This document shows, piece by piece, positions 22,290 to 34,479 of a stretch of 64,000 nt of DNA. The notes beneath the pieces were generated by a model that had not been told where the DNA came from, did not search any database, and was given only the letters and a program-made list of their open reading frames with translations. Source of the stretch: Synanceia verrucosa (taxonomy: Eukaryota; Chordata; Actinopteri; Perciformes; Synanceiidae); assembly GCA_029721515.1 (NCBI GenBank), contig CM056558.1, positions 13,857,240-13,921,239 on the forward strand, given 5' to 3'. The translations under genes and the position numbers were made by a program. Every line of letters starts with the position of its first letter. Position 1 is the first letter of the stretch.

Positions 22290-25185
22290 ACCCAGTAAAG
22301 GACATGCACATGTCATCTCTACAAAGATGTCTTCTTCATTATCAGCCATTAGGCAAAGAGAGAGGAAGCAAGAGAGGGCTAGCTGGCTGGCCCTCTAAGA
22401 ACATATCATAGCATGACACTTTCGTCCCTATTCCCACTACCAGATAGCCATTAAAACCAAGGACTTTCATCACTTAACATACCACACTTGCACGTAAGTA
22501 TGAATATGTTCTCCACTATTTTTGAAATATGCCTCTTAGCTGCAACGAATGTTGGCCTTAACCAGTGATTTACTCTCCTACTGAGTCTTAAAGCTGCACT
22601 AGATGTTTAGTATTCAGTAATCCAGCTTCAGCTGAGGCTGTAACGGTTCTGTATGTGTGTCGAACTGCCATGGTTACAACATAGAATAAATGCTAAGTTC
22701 GAGACAGTTCTTTGGAATTACAACACACAAAAATATCTGCCGCTCTTACAATCCATAAGTTGAGCTCAATGGAAGAAGTCTGTTCAATTTCATTATATTT
22801 CTGTGGGCTAAATATTTTTATGCAATGTTAAATATCGCATAAACTTGCAACTTGTGGTTAGAAGTCTCATAACTGGCACATCACATTTTCTTATTAGAAC
22901 AGCCAAAACATCCTTGAGCAAGACGTTGGACCCCTGGCTGCTAACACTGTTCAAATCCTTTTGAATAATAACAGCTGAGACAACAAAGCCCTGCTATGCT
23001 GCAAGGACACAATGAGATCAACAATAAATGTTACAGCTTTTCAACCTGTAATCTTCAGTTGTATGACAGTCCTTGATCAAAGAAACTTCAATTTAACATC
23101 CAATAGTGAACATAAGTTACTTTAAAATAACAGTCTAAAACATATAAACAGGAAGAGAAGGAAGATAAAAACAGAAACAATTGATTTTCAAACAATTAAA
23201 AAAAATGTCTTGAATTTCTTTCAGTGGAAAGGAGAGATTTTCAAAGCTTTTGTCCCGCACTGTCTTTAGATAAATCAATAGCAGATGAGCTTATTTATTG
23301 TTCTCTCAAGCAACTGATCATTCCCATTCTTCCTGCAGTGAAAATGGTGGATGGATTTGCAAATACATCTTCTAATATTGAATAGCAAAGTTATCTGAGG
23401 GGCAGCCACTGAAAAATACACACACAGCAAAAATGCATGTGAAATGCACCGCACATGACATAAATATACCACCCACACCAGCACACTAAAATCTCTGTCA
23501 TTGTCTAAACACAAAGCACACACACACACACACAAGAACACTGCCTTCCAAACACACTTGCTCAGTCCTGTGTCAAATAGTGGCATTCATTGAATTCAGC
23601 AACTGCCCCTTGAAAAATATCTGTGTACATCCCTGCTGCCTGGGAGGAAGACACTTTGAACATCTGTGGTGTGTGCTCCTGTGAAGCCAGTGAAAGCAGC
23701 AGCTAAATATTTAATGGGCCTGTCTGATGGTCATAATTGCTTTTAAGAACAATAGATGAAAACAAAGGGGCGCCAGTGGAAAAACTGCACCCGGAGGTCA
23801 AAGCCACGTCTCAGAGTGACAGGACAGAACTGACTGTTTAGTGGGAGGGGATGAGCGGAAGGTACTCAAAAAATACATGACGGGTGACTATCAATGTTAA
23901 GTGGTAGTGGCGTGCACAGGGTACCATGACAGGCTGGGCACTCAAAGAGCTATTTCTGGAAGGCAACATACAGAAAGAAATACTTAGAAATACTGTAGTG
24001 CACTGATGCAATGCAACGTGACCTTTTTGCCTCAGTAGATTGTTGGGCGATACAAATGTTTTGTATTAACCAACAGTAGATATCACATAAAGTGAGCATC
24101 CACAGTGGTATATCTGTAGCCATCAAAACTTGTTTTTTAACAGTTCCATTAAAAGGTACAGTATTAATACATTTGCCCTCTACCCATCTCCAGACAACAT
24201 TGCCTCTAGGGGGTCTAGGCCTGCAGTCATGGATGAGATTCACCTGCTCATGACCACGCTGAAAAGAATGAAAAACACACAGTATTGAGGGGAAAAGGTA
24301 TCTAACTGATCTATGTGGACAATGAATTCCTTTCATTTTCAGGGCTGAAGGGCCTGTACGTACATACACAGGAAGGAGATACAATGAGAGGTGTCAGTCA
24401 AACAAACCTCTCCACGCACTGCAGAGCAGAGAGGATTAGAGCTTTCCAGAGCTCTGTGATGTCGGATGATGTTCAGATAGCTCAGTAATGGAGGGTGCCA
24501 GAGCTGGACAGGTTCAGTTTGGTGTTGCTGGTTTGTAGCCATTCACAAAACCAGACAGCACTGATAGTGCTGAGGCAGTGCAATGCAGTGTGATCAGTTC
24601 TAAGTTATTACAGTATTAATTATTTAAACATTATGCATATAGACTTGCGCATAATTGAAAATATTTTGTTGAGCTTTCGTCAATGTCGTTGTAATTTCTA
24701 GACCATTACCCATCTCTTGTGAGTGATTATTATTTTATGTGCAAATTATTTGAAGATGTCAGCTGTGCTCAATAGGATACAAGACACAATTCAGTGAAAT
24801 AATTTTACAATGCATTGCTACATTTTCAAATGAGCAAATTTTACTTATTATGATTTAAACCATAAGAAACAATGAGTTATTATGACAAAATCATCATCAT
24901 GCATACCGTATTTAATCAGTAGTGAATGAAATTTATATAAATGCTTTTAAAAACTGTATCATTATGCTTGTGTCTTTTCAGCTACTGATTCATAAACATC
25001 CATCACAAATATAATAGTTGTTGAACAAAACCTAAATTATTCATCATGTATAAGTATATTCCTTTTTGTGGAGAAATGTGTCAGTCTTTTGATGCTTTCT
25101 TTTCCAAACTGAATCTATATTGTTCAGTTGAGATCTTCACTTCATAATTTACGCTGCAAACGTATAAAACTTTTGAAGTCAGAGC
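22290..25185. other. unique DNA with a short CA tract, no gene
   Basis: (CA)9 lies at 23517-23534. The segment around 23742-23770 has an AACAATAG SOX-like site and CpGs. Near 23908-23940, GTAGTGGCGTGCACAGG resembles the start of a fish DNA-element remnant, too short to call. The 144-codon minus frame at 23950-24384 shows no domain. 24600-25060 is AT-rich and empty. Confidence 0.5.
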
Positions 25186-25189
25186 CAAG

Positions 25190-25500
25190 GAGACAGCAGC
25201 GCAGAGGAGACAAGCTGGGAGACGAGAGAGACAACAGGGAGATGTAAATAACAAGACATGGAAGAAAGAGGAAGGGAGAAACAACATAGGCAGTCAGCAG
25301 GGAGTGGGGTGGTTTTAAAAGAGAGGTGGATTGAGAGAGAGCTTGAGGAAACAGAAAGAGAGAAAGAGAGACAGAGAGGGATGGAGAAAGAGAGAGAGAG
25401 AGAGAGAGAGAAACATGAGCATGGAGAAAAGAAGGAAGGGCTCAAGAGACAAAGACAGAGAAGAGGAATGATGGACAAGGAACAGGAGGGAAAAAAATTA
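25190..25500 (+). repeat. polypurine tract with (GA)n core
   Basis: About 300 bp of A/G-rich plus strand, with a GA dinucleotide core at about 25386-25411. The 85-codon frame reading E/R/K repeats and the opposite S/L-rich frame are composition artefacts. Confidence 0.9.
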
Positions 25501-26159
25501 ACTCAATTGACATGAAACAAGTGCAGGCATCTAGATAACCTGAGGGTTTTTTTTCTTTATGTCAATTAAAACATCACTTAACAAAGGTATACAGGAGGAG
25601 GAGGAGGAGGTCGACGTTGTAGCTGATCTGAGGTGGCAGAGAGGTTGTCATTTTAGCTCATCCTGTCCTTCTGCTGTCCATCTTTCTGTGTGTTGTCAAA
25701 GTCACAGCCTGGCCACTGGTGCTGCACTGAACTGCTTTTCTTTTCAAACACAGACAACTGAATGCAGTGACCTAGTCTTCCTCACTAACTCACTGACCGT
25801 GAACGTTCAGGGGGAGAACAGGCCCTCTATCACAGGGGAGATCAAACTGATGAATGGGACAGCTCTGAAAAATCTGCACTCCTATTTGGGATTTGACAAA
25901 GGTCTGACTGATTTATTTGGTGCTAAGTGATGGAAGAGGGGGTTCTCCATTTCCATGTTTCCATTCCAGACAAGTGGGGAAAGCTAGGGGCAGTTGGAAG
26001 GAGATTTCTGTGTGTATTTCTTGCTTTTCTGACTCCAGGGCTCAGGGTTTAAAAAAAAGAGGTAAAAGAGGTCAGATAAGAGATGGAGGAAAGAAAAGTG
26101 AGAGGGTCAGGGGCAAAAAGTGGAGGAAAGCAGGGAGCAGATGGGGAATAAGAAGCAGA
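25501..26159. other. unique DNA, no recognised gene
   Basis: The 123-codon plus frame at 25559-25930 begins with a run of glutamates from GGA repeats and shows no domain I know. It is not supported as a gene. 26040-26160 is again purine-rich. Confidence 0.45.
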
Positions 26160-26350
26160 TAGGTTCACCTCTCATTAGTTCGCCTGCCACACACTGCGCC
26201 ACAAAGCAATGCACCTCCCAAGGACATGAATTAAACAGAGAGCCAACTTCCTCAGAGGAAAGCAGCCCTGCCAGCACTTAGCAAGCCCTCATAAACAACC
26301 AGCTCGCGTTTGTCACTTCCTCTTCACCCAACAAAGCGACAGCAGAAATA
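26160..26350. promoter_or_regulatory. candidate conserved non-coding element
   Basis: Complex, repeat-free block with TCATTAGTTCG, CATGAATTAAAC and GTTTGTCACTTCC segments, starting where the purine tract stops. Called on texture only. Confidence 0.25.
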
Positions 26351-27534
26351 AATTACCTTTAACTAGACCTTGCTCCTCCTCTCCCTCAGCATCCTGTGGC
26401 TAACGGCACAAACTGGTGGACAGCAAAAAGTCAGGTGACAGACTGTTGCTTTATGTCAGAATTGTACAGCTGTCACAATGGCAGCCAGCATAAAAGCCCA
26501 TCCTTTGTGTTATCTGGTATCATTGCATTCAGTCCTCACTGGACTTTCAAAGAGTACAACAAATGGATTCGCTTCATGTCCTACATTAACAAACAAGCAA
26601 GCGGGGTCTGAACAAAAAAAAACTGACCAAAAAATGATAGACAAAGACAAGGGAAAACAAATGAAGCAAGGCAAATAAAGAAAATACTTTGTCAAGATGT
26701 TGTTCTATTTGGCAAGATGTTTTCAAGCTGCAACCAAAAATTAGAAATGAAATGCTTGTGAGGAGAAGAGTAAAGACAGCTGGAGTTTAGCAACATCCTG
26801 CATTGCTGAGAGTTCAATGGCACAATGACAAATGCAGGATGTTTCTGGGTATTGAACAGAACAAATTCTCACCCTTCCAGGAACTAGAGTATTGCTTAAT
26901 GGAGGAAAAAAAGATTTTTCCAAACGCTTGGGATAAGAGTCAAGAGTTCAAACAGAGTATCGTGGGAGAGCGGAGAGAATGGTATGGTTCCCAGCCCAAC
27001 ATCTGTGACAGGCACCTAATGAAAGGTAAAGGTCCGGCTTATGAAAGGAGATACATCTGAGCAAAACAACCCCACCATCCCCTCACTTTCTCCACACCAC
27101 TGAGCTCCAAAGCATGACCTGAAGTTGCTCGTAAAGCCCTGCATCACCCCTCCTCCTTGTCATAATGTATCTGCTCCTCCACAGCTGGGATACACTGGAA
27201 CCTCCCTCAAAGAAAAAAGAAAGAGGAAAGAGGCAGGCTACTCAAATTCCGAACATACCAGCAATGCCACTGTTAAAAAAAAGCCACATCCATCATCAAT
27301 CATCCAGCATGCTGCCGGACAGCAATTGCAAAGCACAGTGCACCTGGATACATCAGCCTGAGGGACCACCCATACGCTGATTTGTGTATGGAACCATTCA
27401 CTTAACACTGGCACCTTAGTTAATGAACCGTCTCATTGGTGTGAAACAAATCCCCCTTGATGCAAAAATAAGAAAGGAATAGTTTTTTCCCCTCTTCCAG
27501 GCCCCCCACCTCCAGTTCCCCCTCACATTTGCAG
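26351..27534. other. unique DNA, no gene
   Basis: No domain in frames at 26396-26678, 26803-27060 or 27125-27380. An A9 run lies near 26616. Confidence 0.5.
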
Positions 27535-27870
27535 TAAGCATCCTGTTAGCGTTTAGGAGTTTGGCTTGGGTCCTGCCATTAAAGACCGCAATTGAGCTAG
27601 CCTCTGGAGCAAACACAGGTTTGTTAATCAAGCAAAGGCAAAACAATTACTAGAATCCGATAATCAATTGTTGTGGACAAACAATAAATCCTCGGTAGCT
27701 GCTTCAGAGGACGACAAGTGGTGGGAAATGGGGTCCTACTAATTAAAGTGAAACCTGCTGGTATGCTATCATTAGCTAATAGGTATGCTGCTACACCGTT
27801 TAGCCCATCTGATTATAGGCCGTTTGACACCACCAACGTAATAGCCTTTACACAGTCTTTTTTCACATTT
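27535..27870. promoter_or_regulatory. strong candidate enhancer with inverted SOX sites
   Basis: A 330-bp repeat-free block is rich in transcription-factor-like cores: TAATCAATTG (27661-27670), an inverted SOX pair ATTGTT (27667-27672) and AACAAT (27680-27685), TACTAATTAAAG near 27736, and CATTAGCTAATAGG near 27769. AACAAT/ATTGTT is the established SOX HMG-box core and TAATTA is the homeodomain core. Activity and conservation are inferred. Confidence 0.38.
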
Positions 27871-28173
27871 TCTTACTGCATGCCTGCTGAATTACAGCTC
27901 CATTCCTTTGTTGTTGCTTCTCCTGTTGTTTGCAGTGTGAGAAATCAATGTGGGAGTCTGCCAGAGAAATTGTGCTGTATGTGATTATGAATCTAAATAT
28001 CATTAAACATGAAATGTATGCAGTAAGGTAGGTAGATAAATGCAGAAAGACCCCTAAAATGACTACCACTGAATGTATAAAAGAGGTACTTGTATGAAGG
28101 ACTTTTGCTGTATGAGGAGACGCTCATGTCCAAATTCCTGTTATGTTTCAGCAAAAGCTGTGGAGAGGTCATG
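27871..28173. other. unique DNA, nothing recognised
   Basis: Plain AT-rich sequence with no coding signal. Confidence 0.5.
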
Positions 28174-29019
28174 AGGGTTAACCCTAATTTCCACCGGATG
28201 CGGAACGACGCCGTCCGTCGTCCATCAATACGCACCAGGTCCCCCAGACAGCTGGAATCACGAGAATGAGAACTCGCTGATTAACGAACTCTCGCTAATT
28301 CACGTATAATCGCATGATATGGGTGGGTTATAGCAGAGTGTCAGTGAAAGAGAACCACCATGTGTCCACTGAGTAGAAGGAAAATGATTTTATGAACCGC
28401 TATGAAGAGCGGCATGGTGGTGTAGTGGTTAGCACTGTTGCCTCACAGCAAGAAGATTCCAGGTTTGATTCCCAGTCTGGGGCCTTTCTGTGTGGAGTTT
28501 GCATGTTCTCCCCGTGTCTGCATGGGTTCTCTCCGGGTACTCCGGCTTCCTCCCACCTTCCAAAAACATTAATGGGGATTAGGGTAATTGGCTAATTTAA
28601 ATTGACCGTAGGTGTGAATGTGAGTGTGAATGGTTGTCTGTCTCTATGTGCCCTGCGATGAGGTGGCGACTTGTCCAGGGTGTACCCTGCCTTTCACCCT
28701 AAGACAGCTGGGATAGGTTCAAGCCCCCTTACGACCCTATGAGGATAAGCTGTAGAAAATGGATGGATGGATGGAACCGCCGTGAACACGGATTATTTTA
28801 TTTTGAAAATAAACCAGATGGGTTTTTTTGTGTCTGGACACAACTTCCTGTCAACGACAAAAATAGAAGCACTGTCAATTTGTTATGGCAGGTGATGGAA
28901 CATCGGTGGCATTCCACATTCAGCGGAAATTGACACATTGATTTGAATGTAAAGGTATCGGATCAGTCAAAACGTCAGCGTCGCTCCACATCCAGTGGAA
29001 ATCAGGGGTTAGAGCCCTT
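28174..29019. mobile_element. non-autonomous inverted-repeat DNA element (MITE) hosting a SINE
   Basis: The left end, from about 28174 to 28212, includes TAACCCTAATTTCCACCGG. The right end, from about 28975 to 29018, read on the minus strand, includes AACCCCTGATTTCCACTGG. These are imperfect terminal inverted repeats of about 40 bp, both continuing with GGAxCGACGC. A subterminal echo of the right end lies near 28916-28931 (CACATTCAGCGGAAAT). Without the SINE inside, the element would be about 460 bp. There is no transposase. A target duplication was not resolved, so the superfamily is open. Confidence 0.75.
28394..28786 (+). mobile_element. tRNA-derived SINE, copy 2 (nested, fullest copy)
   Basis: The element is about 28401-28773. 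Box A-like TGGTGTAGTGGTTAGCAC lies at 28421-28438, and the box B segment GGTTTGATTCC near 28463-28473 has two changes. The body is followed by an (ATGG)n tail. GAACCGC is repeated exactly at 28394-28400 and 28774-28780 and extends to 13 bp with two mismatches, a target duplication older than that of copy 1. It is the longest of the three copies, at about 370 bp. It lies inside the inverted-repeat element, so it inserted later than that element. Confidence 0.85.
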
Positions 29020-29574
29020 GTGAAAAAAGGGAATACCCTCTCAAAGACACAAAGATGCCAGACATAACTGCTCAACAAATACAAATGGAACAAATGGAAA
29101 TTTCAATTCCAGTTGTCTTCCTCTGGATCAGAAATTCGGATTCGCCAGCAGGTGATGGGTAGAAAGCCTAATAGGGTGTTGGGAATTACAGCAATAGGAG
29201 GAGAGCTTGATGATGAATGCCAGGGGAATCGGGTAAGACAAATCTGCATGGATTTATGACAGCCGTGCATGAGCTGCTAATACCAGACTATAGACCAGGC
29301 AAACAGAGGCGTTTATGATACGTAGCTCTGAGCGTACAGTTTCAATATGCTGCAAAAAAGAAACATCCAGCCTTTAAATTTTGAAAGGAATCTGCCATCT
29401 TGTCCAAATCATTTTGTTTCTTGTGTCACATTAGAACAGGTTAGAGTGACTTGCTTTGTAGGCATCATTGCTCATTGTCAACAGAATCCTTTCTTTCATC
29501 TGACCATGCTGGAAGTTTTTCTTTGAGTTCATTCAACAAAACATAACACAACACTGACTTCTCATTTCATCTAC
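29020..29574. other. unique DNA, nothing recognised
   Basis: No gene or element is visible. Confidence 0.5.
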
Positions 29575-30025
29575 TCATTCTTTTTTTCTACTCTTCTTTT
29601 CCCCCCTGCTCCACCCTCACCTCATCCTCATTCTGTTATTCATCCTCTCTTTCCCATACACCCTTTTGAGTCTTTGAATTCCTCCAGAAATTACTCTCTC
29701 ATCTGCTCAGTTTCACCCCATCCTTCATAACATGTGTTATTATTCCTCCTTACTATAACCCCTTATCCTAATTACTCTTCTACACCACATCTCTACAGTA
29801 CTGTATGTGCATCCCATGTTTCTCCTCACCTTCCTGTCTCCATCTCTGTACCTTTTTGCTGTCACTTCTGCCACTTTCTTCTCTACTCCCTGTCTTCATA
29901 CCTCACTGTAACTCACCTGACCTCCTTCTTTCCCTCCTTTCCTTCTTCTGTCCCTCCTCACATCTCTCTCTGACCTGTCCGTCCTCTCCTCCCTGTCTGC
30001 CATCTCTCCATTTCCACCATCCGTG
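29575..30025 (+). repeat. polypyrimidine (CT-rich) tract
   Basis: About 450 bp of C/T-dominated plus strand with irregular CTCC/CTTC units. Overlapping S/P/L-rich frames (29734-29973, 29805-30125) and the R/E/G-rich reverse frames are composition artefacts. Confidence 0.85.
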
Positions 30026-30029
30026 TCTC

Positions 30030-30240
30030 CCTTGCACTCCTGCAATCCACAGTTCCCAGGGTTTCCCAGGGCACATTGTTGCATCCCAGCGGAAGCTTGC
30101 ACAGCATTCTGCCATAAATTATTGAAGAGGCCCCACATGGCCAAGCACGCTCAGTCTAAATGGATTATTCTGGAAGAGATCAATGCCGGCCTGTGAGGGT
30201 TTTATTAGGGCCTGCAGATGAAACGTACAAGGCCACCGCC
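30030..30240. promoter_or_regulatory. candidate conserved non-coding element
   Basis: Complex block starting where the pyrimidine tract stops. TTCCCAGGG occurs twice, 10 bp apart (30053-30061, 30063-30071), followed by GCCATAAATTATTGAAG and a TGGATTATTC segment. Repeat-free with retained CpGs. Inference. Confidence 0.32.
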
Positions 30241-30318
30241 AATGCTCTCCTCTCTCTGTCTTAATTCTATCCTGCTCTAGCGTGACATTCTACACACCTC
30301 CTCCTCTTCGCCTGTGCT

Positions 30319-30693
30319 ATGCAGCCACTTCTGGGGAGGACACCATCACGCCAAAGAAGGACCATGGCCTATGCCTTACAGTATGGATCTGAATTAAACA
30401 TAAATGACTTTCCAAGACAGTGTATGAATCATTCATTCTTTATGATGCTTCTGACTATGATGCAGGCTAGTGGTAAATGGGCGAGACAGCGTTTTGTTAT
30501 TCCTGCCATTGTTGAGATGCACCGTTCTCACAGAAACCTACCATTAGCAACAGCAGCTCACCAGTGGTGCGGGAAACATCCGGTAATACCCACTGGAGTT
30601 GTCATTGTACAGAAAGGGGGGGAGGTGAAATGCTACCGTGACCTTCAAGCGTTACGACCCTTGGGAACGTGTGGTGGCTGCAGTGGTGAATAA
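30319..30693 (+). promoter_or_regulatory. open 124-codon stretch, more likely regulatory than coding
   Basis: A continuous frame of 124 codons, beginning MQPLLGRTPSRQRRT, covers repeat-free sequence rich in TAAACATAAATGAC- and ATGAATCATTC-type cores. I recognise no domain in it. Codon content does not look protein-like, and no splice or start context stands out. A conserved non-coding element is the likelier reading, but a lineage-specific exon cannot be excluded. Confidence 0.25.
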
Positions 30694-32154
30694 CCCTGTG
30701 TAAGCTTCTCTCCCCAAGGAGATTTACATCTGTCTCATCCAGTAAAAGGTTTCCTAATTGTCTGCTTTCCGGAAAACCTCCTGCCAAGCTGGCAAACAGG
30801 GACAGCTTGTTAGTTATTCAGATCTACTGGGTCCAAGCTGCTAATACAGAGAAAGAGTTTGATTCCCAAACTTGGAGTTTGACTAAGATTCTACTTTGTG
30901 CACTTTGGTCTGGGTGTGTATAGTTTTCTCATTTTTGAAAAACCCTGTTTTATATATTCCATTCTGCAAAGTATCATGTGAAATAATATTTTACCATTGA
31001 CAAATTACTGCTATAGTTTTCACACTGAGTCACTGTCAAATAAAAAATACACTCACAATAGGCATATTGCACCGATTTGTAGTCTGCCCCAGCGTTGACC
31101 TCTACTGATCCCACTGATATGTCCCCTCTGACTGTGTATTTTAGAAAACACCTGGAGTGGACACATTATATTTACAGGTTATCCAAACACACACATTACC
31201 ACTGTAATTATCCTTGAGTATAGCGCCTTTGGACATTTAACATGCTGCTCCAACCTGAACTAAGACTCCCTCACTAAGTCATTATGACGTGAGCCTTTCA
31301 CCACTGAAACTGCACTGCACTGAATGGGAATTGCTTTATGGAATGGTGATGTGAAATGAAGCTTAGCATATTTGACAGAGAGATGGGCCCTGAGGCTTTT
31401 ATCCCCACCCCTCACAACTGAGTGGTCTTTGTCTCCTTCCTGGGAATGCAGGAGAAATCTTGCTTTAGTCCAGGTTCGTCCATCTTCTCTCTTTGTGACA
31501 TCTTTGGCATGTACCAGGAAAATTTGTACACATCAAAGCCATTAAAGTGTCAAGTTCCATGGTGGGCTTAAACCAGGTCAGAATGTTCATGGAAAACTTG
31601 TGAGTATAGTGTCCTCATTCTGGCAGTCAAGTCTTCCTCTAAAGAGCTTATATCTTAGCTGTATAAAATGACAAACTAGTGTTCAAAAGACGCAGGACAG
31701 TTCCTTTCTCTGCTGCTAGAATATTCCAGCACTCATTTGCATATGGATTTGAGGACCATATGCTTACTGACAAGATTTACTGTACAATATGGCACAGTTT
31801 GACGGAAGGCTGCGTACAAAAATGCTCTGTCACATTATACCACTCCTCTTTTGCTTTTCTTTAATCATCAGTTCAATCTAAATTACCTCAGTGGTGCCAG
31901 CCACTGGACCTTTGGCTCCAGATGTCAATCTTTCACTGGTTTTATTTACCCTGACTGTTGACAAGCTTGAAAAACAAATTACTTTGCTGTATTTGCCAGT
32001 GGTGTGAGGGTGGAGGTGAAGATGAAATGAGAGGGGATACTCTGACATTGACATTTTGGATACTTAGAATTTCAAATTCTGCCACAGACGGGAGAAAAAA
32101 AACGAGAGAAAAAAATAGCCCACTGTTTACCTGGGGGTGACAACTAACAAGCAC
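30694..32154. other. unique DNA, no gene
   Basis: Nothing recognised. Frames at 31679-31864 and 31942-32202 lack domains. Confidence 0.5.
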
Positions 32155-32225
32155 TATCCAGGTAATTAGACTGCCGCAGTGCACATGGGCGAAGCTCTCC
32201 ATAAAATGTGCTTATGATTAAAGAT
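32155..32225. promoter_or_regulatory. short candidate conserved element with TAATTAG
   Basis: GGTAATTAGACTGCCGC lies at 32161-32177 (homeodomain core TAATTA at 32163-32168), followed by a CATAAAATGTGC segment. Repeat-free and CpG-retaining over about 70 bp. Confidence 0.28.
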
Positions 32226-32402
32226 TCACCCCCCTCTCTCTTTTCTGTCCTCTCTTGCTTTACACGGTTCTCTAAACAGCTCTGCCAGCATCGTCATCTG
32301 TTTCCATTTTGACTGCATGAATGATATAACAACACACTTAGGCTTGGAGGCCTATAATGCGACTGTGTATTGTGACTTATAGCTCATCTTGTAAATATAA
32401 TA

Positions 32403-32403
32403 C

Positions 32404-32462
<59 letters not shown>
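32403..32462. repeat. compound (GT)n(GA)n microsatellite
   Basis: About 12 GT units switch without interruption to about 12 GA units, then GCGAGAGAGAGAG. Both halves are likely length-variable. Confidence 0.96.
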
Positions 32463-34479
32463 CAGGTGAATGTCCGTCACTATGTACATTCACAATGTGT
32501 GTCGATCCTCTCTCACATGTCTGAATCTTGGCTGCCCAGCTGGTGACAGGTGAGCGTGATTGAAGTGCATTTCTGCAGGAGAAAACAACGGATGCTTGGG
32601 CGTTCCATCCAATCACCCATCTCATACATACTGAGAGGCTGGTTGATTGATGTTAAGTTAAGTGTGCACAGTGAAAAAGCTAACGTGCTTCGTCTCCATT
32701 ACTGAGCACCATCATAAAAAAGATGACCTACGATGCTCTGAGCTCTAAAAATAAATAAGTTTCATAATGAGAGTTTTGCAATTAAGAATCAACGAAGTGC
32801 AGTATTATGTAAGAAAAAGAGGGAAAAGAAAGATATTACATCCTGCAAAAAAAAAATAACACTTGGCTGGCGCAGAACCTAGGATTTTACCTCAAATATC
32901 TGATCTTCTTAGCTACTTGATATAAATCACCTTAAAGATCTCACTGGCCCCATTAAGATCTCAGAAGAATCAACAATGAACCACTACTTTTTAGTGTTTG
33001 GCCTCTATGCATGTCCAACATGGGTATTTGATTGCTCCATGAACAATGCTTGGTGAGGAGACGCTTCATAAAATGTGTCCAGTCCATTAAGTCTGACAGA
33101 GGGACTCCAGTAATAGCTGTCCTTTCACAGGCCTGTCTGTTAAGACAGCAGAGAATGAGAGAGTCCCTCCTGTCATATAGTGATGGGTGGCACCACATCT
33201 TAATATCAAGAGGAGGACTGGAGCACACAGACAAATCCGATCTGAAGCGTGGATGAGAATTATAATTTAAACTGAAATATTAACATCTTACAAATAGCCC
33301 AAAAATCCCGTGGGTGATGTTGCGCAGAAAAAGATATGACATCACAAAGACAAGCAGAGAGTGAATACAAATCTCTTGGTGTGTGTGTCTTTGTATGTTA
33401 GGTTGTACTTGCCAACGCATGCATTACATCATTTGTTTCATCACTGTGATTCAGCTCCACATAGTTCAATGTCTTCCTCGCAGGAGGCCAAACTTTCTAC
33501 TTATTAGCTCAAAAATGTGCATGAAATAAAGAAAAGGCAAAAGTCAAGAAGCATATGATTAGTTGCCACAATAAATCTGTGGTGGCATAAGTCTAGATGT
33601 AATATTAGAATGAACTGTGGACTATTTCCAGAGTGACTGGGTGCAGAGTGAGGAGTGTGTGTGCCCCCTCTCATATAAATTCATTGGTGGACCTGCCTTA
33701 CATGCTCATTGGCACCCTGCTGTGTGTGTTGAGGTCGGTGGGCGTGGGGGTCACTTCATACTCTTCATATAACGGCGTATAACAGAATTGCAATACACAG
33801 CAACATCATGAATTTGATTATATTACATTGCAAGCCTGTGAGCCATTTCCAGGCACCATAAAAAGCTATAACTAAGTTACCACGGGTACAAAGAAAAATG
33901 AATAAAGCCATTTTCTTTTTAACAACCCGGGCGCTGCCGAGATATTATTCTCTCTCTTCTGGCTTTTATGAGCTTTGCAGACACGGGATGCGCTCGTTGC
34001 GATCGAAACAGGGAACGGAACAAGATGGAAAATGCACAACTTCGGGCGTTAAAAAATAGACAAGATTGTTCTGTGCCAAACGTTTCAACACGCACCTCCA
34101 AAAAATGGGCTCAATATAATGCTTTAATATAATGAAGCCGATTGATGTAGAAAGCACCAAACACGCACACACATCTCCTAAATCTTTATCATCGTGTTAT
34201 ATCATTTTAGTCTAATAGAGTTTTAATGTTGCAGCAGATCTGTGCGTAATTTCGGAAAAGCGATCATAAAATGGTGAAACGACAAATTAAGACGGCAAAA
34301 GCAGTGTTGTTCTAAAATGATGACCAATTTTAAAGTTTGAAACTCAGATATACTTGAGCTAGATTTTATAATTGCTGAAGATAAAACAACGTTTAAGATA
34401 ACATAGCCTACACGCATAAGGTTCTCCACTCCAGTCGGAGTGACCAGCATTCAACAAGGGCATCACCAGCACTTAGAAA
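32463..34479. other. unique DNA, no gene; possible proximal promoter motifs near 33.7 kb
   Basis: 33030-33250 is repeat-free and open in both directions, without a domain. At 33674-33752 there are two ATTGG (inverted CCAAT) boxes about 25 bp apart, a CATATAAAT, and a GGTGGGCGTGGGGG KLF/SP-type box. CpGs become more frequent from about 33900. No transcript can be proposed from this alone. Confidence 0.4.

Noticed and set aside
25258..25515. E/R/K-rich open frame, coiled-coil-like
   Set aside because: It is a direct translation of the polypurine tract; the opposite strand gives an equally open S/L-rich frame.
25559..25930. 123-codon open frame
   Set aside because: No domain, begins with a repeat-encoded glutamate run, and no splice or conservation evidence.
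30319..30693. 124-codon frame as a gene
   Set aside because: No domain or convincing start/splice context; listed as a possible regulatory block instead.
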